This document shows, in pieces, positions 32,541 through 41,410 of a DNA stretch of 64,000 bases. Made by a program: the position numbers and the translations under genes. The notes beneath the pieces are model-generated. The model had not been told where the DNA came from. It worked only from the letters and a program-made list of their open reading frames with translations, and did no database searches. The stretch's first letter is position 1. Each line of letters starts with the position of its first letter. The stretch comes from Tissierellales bacterium (lineage in GTDB: Bacteria > Bacillota > Clostridia > Tissierellales > Tissierellaceae). Location of the stretch: contig JASLBE010000060.1 in the NCBI GenBank assembly GCA_030146705.1, positions 11,005 to 75,004 of the forward strand, in the 5' to 3' direction.

Positions 32541-34331
32541 CTATAAACTTAAGGAAGTAGAATCCTTTAGGTCTAGGTCACTAGACTCATCCTCTAGGGC
32601 TTTATCTTCTACTTTTTCTTCTTCCAATTCCAGACCCTCTAAAAAGTCTAAGGTCTTAAACATTATCTTAGCTAAATCTGGCCTATAAACTGGCTTATTT
32701 GGGCTAAAGTTTCCATTATCCTCCTGGCTTAAAATTTCTGTAGCCAAAAGCCTATCTACAGATTCTAAGGCCCAGTCTTTTATCTCAGACCTGTCCTTAA
32801 TATCACTAGTAGTAGCACCTAGTTTAAACTTATATTTTTCAAAAAGTTTATCCAGTATTACAGCTGCCTCCTGCCTAGAAATTTCATCATTTGGGTTGAA
32901 TTTACCCTTGTAACCCCCAACTATTTTATTTTCCTCTGCCCAAGTAAGATACTTGTTAAAATAGTCTGTATCCTTTACATCAGTGAAAACACTTGCCTTG
33001 TTATCTATTTTTTCTAAGCCTAATTTTTCAACCATTCTTCCAAGAACAGTCACAAAATCTGCCCTTTTAACCTTATGGCCAACCCCAAAATAATTATCAT
33101 TTACACCATTTAGGAGTCCTTTTTCATTTAAGTCCACTATTATATCTTCAGCCCAATTTCCGTCAATATCCCTAAACCTAGCTGGCTCCTTACTACTAAG
33201 TTTAAAATCCAAACTAGCTTCTTTTTTACTCCCATCTGGTAGGTTAATATAAAAACCTAACTTTAAACTACTAGCATCAGTAGGTACAAGGACCCTGGTT
33301 TTTAATTCACGCCCATTCCTAACTAGGGTTTTACCAAACTCCCCTTGGACCTTTCCATTTACAGTCCAACCACCAGTTGTCATATAGTCGTACTTAACAT
33401 TAGTAAGCCTTACCCCTAGGTCTATTTCTGTATTTCTCCTAAGCTCTAGGTCTGGATTTATAAAGTCTATCTTAGTTTCTTTCCTAGCAGCATCTGCCTT
33501 TTTTTGTTCTACAAAAGCCAGGTCCAATAATTTCCTAGAATCCCTATACCTATTATCATTACTAGATGAATTTAGGACAACAGTAATAACCCTCCTACCA
33601 TCCCTCTTGGCTGTTGCAGCCAGACAGTAACCAGCCTCTTTTATTGTTCCTGTCTTAAATCCATCAGCCCCTTCATACCTGTCTGTAGTAATAAGCCTAT
33701 TTAAAATACTATAGGTCTTTCCTTCAAACCTAACAGACTTAGAAGAAGTATAGTTAAGGATATCTGGAAACCTATTTATAAAGTCACCAACTAAAATTGC
33801 CATTGAACGAGCTGTTGTATAATGAGGCTTGGCCCCATGAGAATTTTTAAAGTTAGCTTTCATTCCTAGCCTTTTAGCCGTTTCATTCATCCTTTGAACA
33901 AACTTTGCCTCTGACCCACTAATATGCTCTGCCATAACATAGCAAGAAGCACTTGCAGAAGGTAGCATAATTAACCTAATAAAAGTATCTACTGGATAGG
34001 ATGCACCCTCTTTTAAAGGAAGGGACATAGGAAAACCCTTATCCCTAGACATCCTAGCTGCCCTAGGGCTAACCTTTATCAAGCTATCCTTTGTTAGGTT
34101 GCCAGCCTCAATTTCTTCAAATATGATATATGTAGTCATTATCTTAGTCAAACTAGCCGGAACCCTCATTTGGTCAGCATTTTTTTCAAAAAATATGTCC
34201 CCTGTATCGTGGTCAATTGCTATGGCTGCTGACGCTGTAACTCCTACTGCCTCAGTTGGTATTATTAAAACTTGGAAAAATAATACAAAAACCATTAGTA
34301 AACTTATAAATCTTTTCTTATTATTATACAT
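32541..34331 (-). CDS. SLH-anchored D-alanyl-D-alanine carboxypeptidase (S11/PBP5-like)
   Basis: 596 residues. A signal peptide (about 1-28) is followed by an S11 penicillin-binding domain with SLTK (Ser60-Lys63) and KTG (DGFKTGT). The second motif, normally SxN, is S125-A-S127, so the Asn is replaced by Ser. A linker domain and three SLH modules follow (about 388-560: FRDIDGNWAEDIIVDLNEKG, FTDVKDTDYFNKYLTWAEEN, IKDRSEIKDWALESVDRLLA), then an acidic tail. It should trim peptidoglycan pentapeptides while held at the wall through pyruvylated polymer binding. ATG start after AAGGGGGA. The altered SxN motif may reduce or change activity. Confidence 0.9.
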   Translation of the reverse strand: MYNNKKRFISLLMVFVLFFQVLIIPTEAVGVTASAAIAIDHDTGDIFFEKNADQMRVPASLTKIMTTYIIFEEIEAGNLTKDSLIKVSPRAARMSRDKGFPMSLPLKEGASYPVDTFIRLIMLPSASASCYVMAEHISGSEAKFVQRMNETAKRLGMKANFKNSHGAKPHYTTARSMAILVGDFINRFPDILNYTSSKSVRFEGKTYSILNRLITTDRYEGADGFKTGTIKEAGYCLAATAKRDGRRVITVVLNSSSNDNRYRDSRKLLDLAFVEQKKADAARKETKIDFINPDLELRRNTEIDLGVRLTNVKYDYMTTGGWTVNGKVQGEFGKTLVRNGRELKTRVLVPTDASSLKLGFYINLPDGSKKEASLDFKLSSKEPARFRDIDGNWAEDIIVDLNEKGLLNGVNDNYFGVGHKVKRADFVTVLGRMVEKLGLEKIDNKASVFTDVKDTDYFNKYLTWAEENKIVGGYKGKFNPNDEISRQEAAVILDKLFEKYKFKLGATTSDIKDRSEIKDWALESVDRLLATEILSQEDNGNFSPNKPVYRPDLAKIMFKTLDFLEGLELEEEKVEDKALEDESSDLDLKDSTSLSL

Positions 34332-34484
34332 ATAATTCCCCCTTATGGATAAATTTTATACAATCATTATAAGTAAATCTTATAGCATAAGCAAGTCTAT
34401 TTGTATTTTATTCAGAATTATGAAAATATTTTTATTAATTTGATATTAGTGGAACTTATTATTCTTTATTTATTAGGATTTTTT

Positions 34485-34505
34485 TACCATATTTAATGGT
34501 ATAAT
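34485..34505 (+). promoter_or_regulatory. Extended -10 promoter with overlapping inverted repeat ahead of the MFS gene
   Basis: TACCAT and ATGGTA (34485-34501, five-base spacer) form an operator-like inverted repeat whose right arm runs into TATAAT (34500-34505); TGG before TATAAT makes an extended -10. Confidence 0.5.
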
Positions 34506-34537
34506 ATTCTTTAATATTACTTAAAAGGGGGAAAACT

Positions 34538-35872
34538 ATGGTTAAAGAAAGGCCTGGTTTTAATAGGCACAATTGGAATATTACAATGTTTATTATTAGC
34601 TATATTTTAATAAATCTACTTAGGGGGATAGTTTTTGACTCTTATATTAACTATCTGCAAGAGGTGGCCCCTCTTGTTGCCAAGTCATTTTCTAGCTACC
34701 AAGGAATAGCTGGTTTTATATCTGCCTTTATGATTTTGCTGGCAAATAAAATAGGCTACAAGTGGACCATTTTAATCTGTCCTATATCGGCTGTAATATC
34801 CCTAGTATCAATCCTGCTTTTCCATAATATTTATATCTACCAGTTTATGACCATCCTGCTCCTAGTTAGTGTCCAACTATTTATAGCCATCCTGCCACCC
34901 TTCCTGACTACCTATACTAGTTTGGAAAACAGGACAGTTTGGTATTCAAGAGCCTTTTGGCTAGGGTATTTTGGTTGGTCCTTGACAACCTACCTAGGAG
35001 GTTTTGCAACTGTCCTTAGGTTTGCCTCAAGAACTGGTAAAAGCTTTAGCCAGGCCAAGGACCTAACTAGGCACCTTGATAGCCTAGGCAGGACTTTTGA
35101 AATTCAATATATCAAGGCCAATAAGGATATTTTATTAATATCTAGTTTTATTGCTGCCCTTGCAGTCCTACCCATCCTTTTTATCAGGCAGGAAAAAGAG
35201 GACTACTATGTTGAAAAATCACCTAGGGACAAGTCCCTTATTTCTAGCTTGAAAAATGGTGCCCTTGGAAGGGATGCCTATGTATTTTTACTATATATAT
35301 CCTTGGTTACTTTTTCCATGGGTTTATTTTCACCCTACTTTACAGTATTTTTAAATAGGGGACTCCACATAGATAGGTCTACCTCATCTTTAATGGTTTC
35401 TATTTCCTATATGGCCACAGTCTTATTTATTATGGCAGGCCCTAGGATAATATATAGGCTGGGCCATATTACAACCCTGGGCCTATCGGTATTTTTATCT
35501 ATGCCCTTTATGCTTATAATAGCCAATGGAGATAAATTTGGAAAATATACAGTTCCAGTTGTAGGCCTGGCTCTTTTTTTAAGGAGTGGTTTTGCCAACC
35601 TAGGAGAACCTGTAGAGTCTGCCCTACCAATGGAAACTGTGGCCAAGGAGTATAGGACACTTATGTCCTCTCTTGTTAATATCTTAAATGGCCTTATGAA
35701 TATATTAGCCGGCTACTTTACAGGAAATTTCCTCTTTAAAGATAATTCAGGCTATAGGCTAGGCTACTATATATCCTTTTGTATCTACCTATTTACAACA
35801 AGCCTAATGATGGTTTACTTTAGGAAAAATTATGACAATATGGCCAGTGGAAAAATAAAAAAAGAAGCTTAA
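34538..35872 (+). CDS. MFS transporter (paralogue of the one at 25918)
   Basis: 444 residues, the same length and block structure as the MFS protein at 25918-27252: VFDSYINYLQEVA, NRTVWYSRAFWLGYFGWSL, LNRGLHIDRSTSSLMVSIS, ESALPMETVAKEYRT. Twelve predicted helices, substrate unknown. This copy is not preceded by the zinc-finger regulator gene but has its own promoter with an inverted repeat. ATG start after AAAAGGGGGA. A small membrane protein gene follows after 21 bases. Confidence 0.82.
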   Translation: MVKERPGFNRHNWNITMFIISYILINLLRGIVFDSYINYLQEVAPLVAKSFSSYQGIAGFISAFMILLANKIGYKWTILICPISAVISLVSILLFHNIYIYQFMTILLLVSVQLFIAILPPFLTTYTSLENRTVWYSRAFWLGYFGWSLTTYLGGFATVLRFASRTGKSFSQAKDLTRHLDSLGRTFEIQYIKANKDILLISSFIAALAVLPILFIRQEKEDYYVEKSPRDKSLISSLKNGALGRDAYVFLLYISLVTFSMGLFSPYFTVFLNRGLHIDRSTSSLMVSISYMATVLFIMAGPRIIYRLGHITTLGLSVFLSMPFMLIIANGDKFGKYTVPVVGLALFLRSGFANLGEPVESALPMETVAKEYRTLMSSLVNILNGLMNILAGYFTGNFLFKDNSGYRLGYYISFCIYLFTTSLMMVYFRKNYDNMASGKIKKEA

Positions 35873-35893
35873 GTTTACTAAAGGAGGTTTACT

Positions 35894-36106
35894 ATTAAAA
35901 AACTAATAAGAATAATGGTTAAAATTTCCATCCTATCCCTATCCTTTAATATAGCATTTTTTATAATAGACAACTACTTGTCTAAGGATGCCTGTGGCCT
36001 AATGCTACTTGTTCCAGTCCTAATTCTTTCAAGACTAATCTTACTTATCTTCCTAATTGGTCTTGGAGGCCACCTCTTATATAGGTTATATATATTTAAA
36101 AGATAG
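35894..36106 (+). CDS. Small two-helix membrane protein, probable ATT start
   Basis: 70 residues from ATT at 35894-35896, which is in frame, follows AAGGAGG at ideal spacing, and gives a classic N-terminus KKLIRIMVKIS. The next ATG at 35915 is 28 bases from the Shine-Dalgarno sequence and has none of its own. Two hydrophobic helices (about 11-27 and 38-60) and a basic C-terminus. No family recognised. It is the second gene of the MFS unit, 21 bases after it, and may be an accessory subunit. An ATG-to-ATT change by mutation or sequencing error is an alternative. Confidence 0.6.
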   Translation: MKKLIRIMVKISILSLSFNIAFFIIDNYLSKDACGLMLLVPVLILSRLILLIFLIGLGGHLLYRLYIFKR

Positions 36107-36126
36107 GTTAAGTTAAGCAAAATAAA

Positions 36127-36165
36127 AACCCTAGACCATATGGCCTAGGGTTAAGTTTATTTTAT
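36127..36165. terminator. Bidirectional terminator
   Basis: A twelve-base-arm hairpin with AACCCTAG / CTAGGGTT outer pairs and one internal mismatch, followed by T-rich sequence on the plus strand and A-rich on the left. Between the small membrane gene and the nucleotidase gene. Confidence 0.75.
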
Positions 36166-38244
36166 TTTAATTCTTAACTTTTGCTTAGGATAAATCCTAT
36201 TAGGGTTCTTAATATTATTTAATTTAGCTATATCTAGGTAGTTTACCCCATACTTATTAGCTATTTTTATTAAAAAATCTCCTTTTTTAACTTCATAAAT
36301 AACTTCTTTTTCTTCCGTTTTTACCCCTTCTTTTTTATCTTCCTTAATAGGGGTTTCTTCTTTTTTATCCAGGTCTTTCTTGTCCTCTTTTTTCTTAACA
36401 GGACCCTCAGAGTGTTCTAGTTCTTCATTAACCTCTTCCTCTGGTGCCACTACTTTTCCATCTTTTATAATACCTTCTTCTTCTAATTTATATACATTTA
36501 AAGATTCATTATAAGGTATAGGAAGTTTCTTTTCGTTTACTAGCTTTATAATCTCATCCCTTAGAGGATGGTCTAGGTTAACACCTACTATTTCCCAGTT
36601 GTTAGAAACCTCTGGTGAAATTTCTCCCTTTTCTTCAACATAGTCTGCTATATATTCCCTAATAGCCTTTGGTGACTCCCATTTCTTGTTGGCCTCTACT
36701 AGCTTGTTAGCTTTAAGACCACTAGAATACCTATAGTTATTTACTGAAAGAGTTAAAACTTGATCATCCCTTAGGGGTTCTCCCTTATAGGTAACATCCT
36801 TTATCCTCTCCCCAACTGGTTTAGAAAGATCTATCTTATAGTCAACTCCCTTGAACATATCATACCTATATCCAGGCACATCCTCATCAAAGGAAATAGA
36901 AATATCTCCTTCCTTCCATTGGTTATAGTGTTCAGCAGACCATTCCATATAGTCCTTTAGTTCTTTCCCAGTTACATCAACTGCATAAAGAGTGTTGTCA
37001 AACTTGTAAATATTAAACAAGCTACCATAGTTTATATCACCTTTTTTAAGGTTGGACTTGTCTTGGAAAAGAGCAACTGCTGTAACATCTGAACCTGAAA
37101 CTTCCTGTTGGACCTTGGCTATTAACTCTATAACTGCTGTGTCCCTAAGTTTTCCCTCAGGAATACCAAGGATTTCATTTTCTGGTTGGAAGTCTGCAGT
37201 AGCCTTACCAAATACTCCACCACCAGCTTCTTCTTCCCCTTGTCCTCCAGACCCATTTATAAAGTCTATAGTCTTTTTATGTTCTTCTTTAATAATATCC
37301 CTAAGTTTTTCATCAGGCTCGTAGGCTTCCATATCTATAACTTCCACCCTACTGTCTTTAACAACATAACGACCATCTTCCTTAACTAGGTCAAGGTTAA
37401 ACTCAACTATATCCCTGGCGTTATTCCTAGGTGCCCCTATTATAGTCTTGCCATTTTTATCAGTTTGTTTTGTGTGATAATGGCCTAAAAGTAGGACATC
37501 AATATCCTTAAACTCCTCTAAAAGTTTTTCAGCCCCATCACTTCCATTTTCTTCATCATATTCTGGAATCATTCCAACGTGAGCTGCTACAACTAGGACA
37601 TCAACTTTTTCTTCATTCTTTAAATAAGATCCATACTTCTTACCTGCATCTAAAATAGATTGGAATTCCAAGGCATCAACCTTTTCTCCATCCCATCTTG
37701 GTGCATTTGGGTTAGTAAGGCCAATTATCCCTACCTTAACACCAGACTTTTCAACTATTGTATAAGGTTTTGCTAGTTCCCTACCATCCTTATAACTAGC
37801 ATTTGCAGCTAGGACTGGCATCTTCAATTCTTTTTTTATCTTCTCTACAAAGTCTATCCCAAAGTTAAACTCATGGTTACCTAAAACCATAGCATCGTAA
37901 TTTAAATAGTTAAAAACCTTGGAAACTGGATGGACAAGATCTGCTTTTTTATTATAAATAGCATCTGCCAAAATAGTTCCTTGGTAGGTATCACCATTAT
38001 CAATTAAAATAGTATTTGGATTTTCCCTTCTTTTTTCCTCTACATAAGTAGAAATTCTTGCCATACCATTGTTCTTTGTTTCCTCTCCGTCTTCATAGGC
38101 AAAGCCATAAAGGTTGGAGTGGGTATCAGATGTACCTAAAATAGTTATTTTTACTGAATCATCTGCAAATACTGGACTAACTACACTTAAAATTCCCATA
38201 ATAATTAATACAATCCCTATAATTCTCTGGTTTCTAACTGACAT
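36157..38244 (-). CDS. Secreted 5'-nucleotidase/2',3'-cyclic phosphodiesterase (UshA-like) with LysM
   Basis: 695 residues from the ATG at 38242-38244, which has AAGGGGGA upstream; the frame is open to 38313 without a site. A signal peptide (1-28, VFA cleavage) precedes a calcineurin-like metallophosphatase domain (about 32-270: GTSDTHSNL, DNGDTYQGT, LGNHEFNFG, AAHVGM, LLGHYHTK) and a 5'-nucleotidase C-terminal domain (about 330-530). A Lys/Glu-rich linker leads to one C-terminal LysM module (YEVKKGDFLIKIANKYGVNY), which binds peptidoglycan. It should dephosphorylate nucleotides outside the cell for nucleoside and phosphate uptake while held in the wall. Confidence 0.88.
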   Translation of the reverse strand: MSVRNQRIIGIVLIIMGILSVVSPVFADDSVKITILGTSDTHSNLYGFAYEDGEETKNNGMARISTYVEEKRRENPNTILIDNGDTYQGTILADAIYNKKADLVHPVSKVFNYLNYDAMVLGNHEFNFGIDFVEKIKKELKMPVLAANASYKDGRELAKPYTIVEKSGVKVGIIGLTNPNAPRWDGEKVDALEFQSILDAGKKYGSYLKNEEKVDVLVVAAHVGMIPEYDEENGSDGAEKLLEEFKDIDVLLLGHYHTKQTDKNGKTIIGAPRNNARDIVEFNLDLVKEDGRYVVKDSRVEVIDMEAYEPDEKLRDIIKEEHKKTIDFINGSGGQGEEEAGGGVFGKATADFQPENEILGIPEGKLRDTAVIELIAKVQQEVSGSDVTAVALFQDKSNLKKGDINYGSLFNIYKFDNTLYAVDVTGKELKDYMEWSAEHYNQWKEGDISISFDEDVPGYRYDMFKGVDYKIDLSKPVGERIKDVTYKGEPLRDDQVLTLSVNNYRYSSGLKANKLVEANKKWESPKAIREYIADYVEEKGEISPEVSNNWEIVGVNLDHPLRDEIIKLVNEKKLPIPYNESLNVYKLEEEGIIKDGKVVAPEEEVNEELEHSEGPVKKKEDKKDLDKKEETPIKEDKKEGVKTEEKEVIYEVKKGDFLIKIANKYGVNYLDIAKLNNIKNPNRIYPKQKLRIKIK

Positions 38245-38261
38245 ATAATCCCCCTTATCTT

Positions 38262-38305
38262 TCTTTAGAAAATAAATATTACTTAGGCTAGCCCAAGTAA
38301 TATTT
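38262..38305 (-). terminator. Probable terminator after the M23 peptidase gene
   Basis: An almost perfect 32-base inverted repeat (38274-38305, AAATATTACTT arms, one mismatch) followed on the minus strand by ATTTATTTTC. Confidence 0.65.
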
Positions 38306-38341
38306 ACTCCCAATAGTTTAAAGTTTATAAAAGATGTAAAC

Positions 38342-39787
38342 CTATCTTAAGTACTCACTAGGGTTTACATTTCTACCATTTTTTAAAACCTCTATATGAA
38401 GGTGGGGTCCAGTGGACCTACCTGTACTACCAACCTTGGCAATTTCTTGACCCTTATAGACCCTTTGGCCTGACTTAACCAAGATCTTACTGCAGTGGGC
38501 ATACTTGGTAGTATATCCATTTTCATGGTCTATAATAACAAGATTACCATAAGAACCCTTCCAACCTGCAAAAACAACCCTACCACCATCTGCAGCAGAA
38601 ATAGGTGTCCCAGTCTTAGTAGCTATATCTAGTCCCTTATGCATCCTTCCATTCCTATATCCATATCTTGAAGAAATCCTACCACGGGTAGCCATAGCCA
38701 AACTTCCAGTTGCCCTAGTCTTTGGAACCTCTTTAGTCCCCTTTACTATTAGTTCAGTAACTGGTTTTTCAAGCAATTCCTCCTTAACAATCTCCTTTGA
38801 AATAAGCCTTCCATTATGCTTAACTTCCTTGGCAATAATCTTAGACTTACCAGGCTTACCCTCAACCTTTACATCCTTTTCATTATCATACATATTGTCG
38901 TTATATTCTATTTCACTTTCATACTTAATATCTTCTTCATAAGTAACATCTGCAATAGTTGCAACTGTAAGTAGGGGTTTTGTTTTTATTAACTTTACTT
39001 CATCCCCAATTTGTAGTTTATCAGGATCTCTTTCTGGATTTGCCTCTATTAAATCATCCATAGTAGTGTCATAAATTTTAGCAATAGTCCAAAGAGTTTC
39101 CCCAACCTCAACTGTATGGGTCTGGATGTCTGTTCCACCCTCCCTAACAGCCTTTATTAAATGGTCCTTATCTGTCATTTTATATAGGGGAATATCCTTC
39201 TTTTCAACTACTACATCCTCTAAAAGCCTTACCTCTTTTACATCAGCATCTTTGCCTGCCTCTTCCTCATAAGGAAGTTTTATGGCCTTTATAACCTCTT
39301 CCATTTCTTCCTTGGTCTTTAAGGCCCCAACTAGCTTGCCATCAATCTCTAAACTATAGCCCTTGGCCATAAAGCTTATCTTTTCCTTTATTGTATCTTT
39401 TATCTTGTCTGGGTCTGAAAGCCTACTACTAAATACATGGGTCCTCTTTAAGTCTAGGTCGTCTTCAAGAACTACGTCTATGTCATATGTAGTACGTAGG
39501 TCATCTTTTAAGTCATCTAAGACTTCCTCAAGGACATTTTTATCCCTAACTATTCCTAGGCTTTCATCTCCTATATGTATATTATAAGCTGTTGTTTTAA
39601 CATAAAATGTCAGGGCTATTAGGGCCGCTGCTGTTGTTGTTAAACCAATCTTTATATTTTTCTCTGAACCTAATTTATCTATGTCTAACTTCTTTATATT
39701 TCTAAGCCTTTCTTTAATACTAGATAAAAATTCTTTAGATAGCCCTTTTATAGAATCTAGCTTCTCCTTGAATTTATTAAAATCCAT
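38342..39787 (-). CDS. M23 metalloendopeptidase with LysM and G5 domains
   Basis: 481 residues. A basic cytoplasmic N-terminus and one membrane helix (46-63) anchor the protein. An unassigned region with repeated alpha-beta units (70-215) is followed by LysM (about 224-268: HTVEVGETLWTIAKIYDTTM), a G5 domain (about 272-350), and an M23 domain (about 375-475) with zinc ligands in HKGLD and HLHIEV. It should cleave peptidoglycan cross-bridges during wall growth or division. ATG start after AGGAGG. A WalR-type direct repeat lies in its upstream region, in line with control by the essential WalKR wall-stress system. Confidence 0.92.
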   Translation of the reverse strand: MDFNKFKEKLDSIKGLSKEFLSSIKERLRNIKKLDIDKLGSEKNIKIGLTTTAAALIALTFYVKTTAYNIHIGDESLGIVRDKNVLEEVLDDLKDDLRTTYDIDVVLEDDLDLKRTHVFSSRLSDPDKIKDTIKEKISFMAKGYSLEIDGKLVGALKTKEEMEEVIKAIKLPYEEEAGKDADVKEVRLLEDVVVEKKDIPLYKMTDKDHLIKAVREGGTDIQTHTVEVGETLWTIAKIYDTTMDDLIEANPERDPDKLQIGDEVKLIKTKPLLTVATIADVTYEEDIKYESEIEYNDNMYDNEKDVKVEGKPGKSKIIAKEVKHNGRLISKEIVKEELLEKPVTELIVKGTKEVPKTRATGSLAMATRGRISSRYGYRNGRMHKGLDIATKTGTPISAADGGRVVFAGWKGSYGNLVIIDHENGYTTKYAHCSKILVKSGQRVYKGQEIAKVGSTGRSTGPHLHIEVLKNGRNVNPSEYLR

Positions 39788-39844
39788 TATTACTGCCTCC
39801 TATATCTTATAAAACTAATGTGTTTATAACTTTCTAACAACTTC

Positions 39845-39861
39845 TGTAATCATTCTGTAAC
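39845..39861. promoter_or_regulatory. WalR (YycF)-type binding site
   Basis: TGTAAT-N5-TGTAAC fits the WalR consensus TGTWAH-N5-TGTWAH exactly. It lies 58 bases ahead of the M23 peptidase start codon. Confidence 0.6.
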
Positions 39862-39874
39862 ATACACCATAATA

Positions 39875-39902
39875 ATTATAACACAAGGGTCTTCAAAATC
39901 AA
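39875..39902 (-). promoter_or_regulatory. Predicted promoter of the M23 peptidase gene
   Basis: On the minus strand TTGATT (39897-39902), a 16-base spacer and TATAAT (39875-39880) preceded by TGT. If used, the WalR box lies just downstream of the start point; a weaker alternative -10 (TATAAA) closer to the gene would place the box over its -35. Confidence 0.55.
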
Positions 39903-39924
39903 TATTTAGTATAAATCTTAATAT

Positions 39925-40797
39925 TTAATAAATAATCTTTATTCTTTCCCCAATAAAGTACCTGGCTAGACTAGTTTCTTCAATAATTTCTCCATCTAAA
40001 TTAAGTTTGAAGTTGTCCCTAGACTGGACCTGGACCTCCCTAGCTTTTAAGAAGACAACATAAGACTTAAAAGGCTTGTGCAAGCCAAAAATTAAAAAGG
40101 GGGCTAGGAAAAATATTTTTATCCTGCTAATCTTCTTAACTAGGCAAATATGGAGGTAGCCATCATCAATTTCAGCTTCTGGCAGGACCTTAAAAAAGCC
40201 CCCATAAAATTTCCCATTTCCTATGGCCAGGAGGGTAATTTTACCCTGGTAGCTAAAATCTTCAGTCTTTAGGCTAACCTCCCTATACTTAAAATTAAAT
40301 AGGCTATATATTACTGCCAAAAAATACTTGAACTTTCCCTTAAATTTTTCCATCTTATTGTAGTTAACAATAACCTGGGCATCATAGCCTAGGCTGGCTA
40401 TGTTAAAGAAATAGTCCTTGTTTACCCTAGCCGTATCTATATAGCTTATCCTATTTTTTGTTATCTTGTTTAAAATCTTCCCAAGCTCCCTAGTTTTGTA
40501 AAGGACCTTGGCCAGGTCATTGCCTGTTCCTAAGGGAAGTACAGCTAAAATCCCCCTCCTAGAGATGGAGATTCCCTCTGCAACTTCTTTGATTGTTCCA
40601 TCTCCACCAACTGCAACAAAGACTTGGTAATTGTCAATATTGTCAATTACTAGCCTGGTAGCATCTTTCTTTTTCTCTGTATATACTATTTTATATGTCT
40701 TTCCTTCCCTCTCCATATGACTAGCTATAAGCTCTCCAATCTTACTTGTGGAAAACCTACCTGCTCTTGGATTTATTATAAATAAGTAATTATACAC
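39925..40797 (-). CDS. Diacylglycerol/lipid kinase family protein (YegS/DgkB type)
   Basis: 290 residues. The catalytic fold is shown by INPRAG (8-13), GGDGT (64-68), LPLGTGND (about 87-94) and NIASLGYDA, with a C-terminal LNLDGE motif. Members phosphorylate diacylglycerol or related lipids at the inner membrane face, feeding phosphatidic acid recycling. The start is a GTG preceded by GGAGG. It follows the DUF4446 gene by 10 bases, so the two are co-transcribed. Confidence 0.9.
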   Translation of the reverse strand: MYNYLFIINPRAGRFSTSKIGELIASHMEREGKTYKIVYTEKKKDATRLVIDNIDNYQVFVAVGGDGTIKEVAEGISISRRGILAVLPLGTGNDLAKVLYKTRELGKILNKITKNRISYIDTARVNKDYFFNIASLGYDAQVIVNYNKMEKFKGKFKYFLAVIYSLFNFKYREVSLKTEDFSYQGKITLLAIGNGKFYGGFFKVLPEAEIDDGYLHICLVKKISRIKIFFLAPFLIFGLHKPFKSYVVFLKAREVQVQSRDNFKLNLDGEIIEETSLARYFIGERIKIIY

Positions 40798-40807
40798 TTT
40801 TCCTCCA

Positions 40808-41311
40808 TTAGTTGCTAATTGCTAGTTTAAGTGCTTCCTCTTCTTCCATAGAAAGTTTATACTCTGCCTTACCTTCCTTGACTGGTTTTAAATAGTTTGC
40901 ATTAAAGTCCCTGCCATATAGGTTTGTTATAATAAAACCCGTATTGTGTTGGTCCAAAAGGGCTATTGAATAACTTTGGTTACTTCCTAGATCCTCTAGG
41001 GCATTATACCTAACCATACCAGTTTTTTGTATGCTGTATGATAGCTTGTTATAAATGTCCTTTATCTCTCCACTCATAAGGTCTACTGTGCCAACTATAT
41101 TTTTCAAGTCTTCATTTACTTTAATTAGCATCTCCTCTAAGTTTAGGTCTTCATTTCCTCCCACTACTGCATTGTACTTCTCCCTAATACTAGAAATCCT
41201 AACCTGGGCAACAATATTTATTACAATTAAAACAACTACTGCAACTATTAAACCTAGGATTATTTCTGTATTAAACTTACCTATTACTTCTCCTATTCCA
41301 TTAATATTCAT
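40808..41311 (-). CDS. DUF4446 family membrane-anchored protein
   Basis: 167 residues: one N-terminal membrane helix (16-37), a coiled-coil-like stretch (38-95), and a conserved C-terminal part VRYNALEDLGSNQSYSIALL followed by IYGRDF-like TNLYGRDFNANYLKPVKEGK, which is the DUF4446 signature. Such genes are often near parB in Clostridia, as here; function unknown. ATG start after AGGAGG. Operon with the lipid kinase. Confidence 0.82.
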   Translation of the reverse strand: MNINGIGEVIGKFNTEIILGLIVAVVVLIVINIVAQVRISSIREKYNAVVGGNEDLNLEEMLIKVNEDLKNIVGTVDLMSGEIKDIYNKLSYSIQKTGMVRYNALEDLGSNQSYSIALLDQHNTGFIITNLYGRDFNANYLKPVKEGKAEYKLSMEEEEALKLAISN

Positions 41312-41365
41312 ACTTACCTCCTATTTAAAAATCTACAATAGATTATACCATATTTTATAAGCTTG

Positions 41366-41410
41366 TAGGCAGAAAAAAAGCCTAGGACCAATCTTGGTCC
41401 TAGGCTTTTT
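41366..41410 (-). terminator. Intrinsic terminator of the MFS-cyclodeaminase-PhzF group
   Basis: A perfect sixteen-pair stem (GCCTAGGACCA / TGGTCCTAGGC plus A-T pairs) with a four-base loop. It overlaps the last codons and stop of the MFS gene and is followed on the minus strand by T's. Confidence 0.93.
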
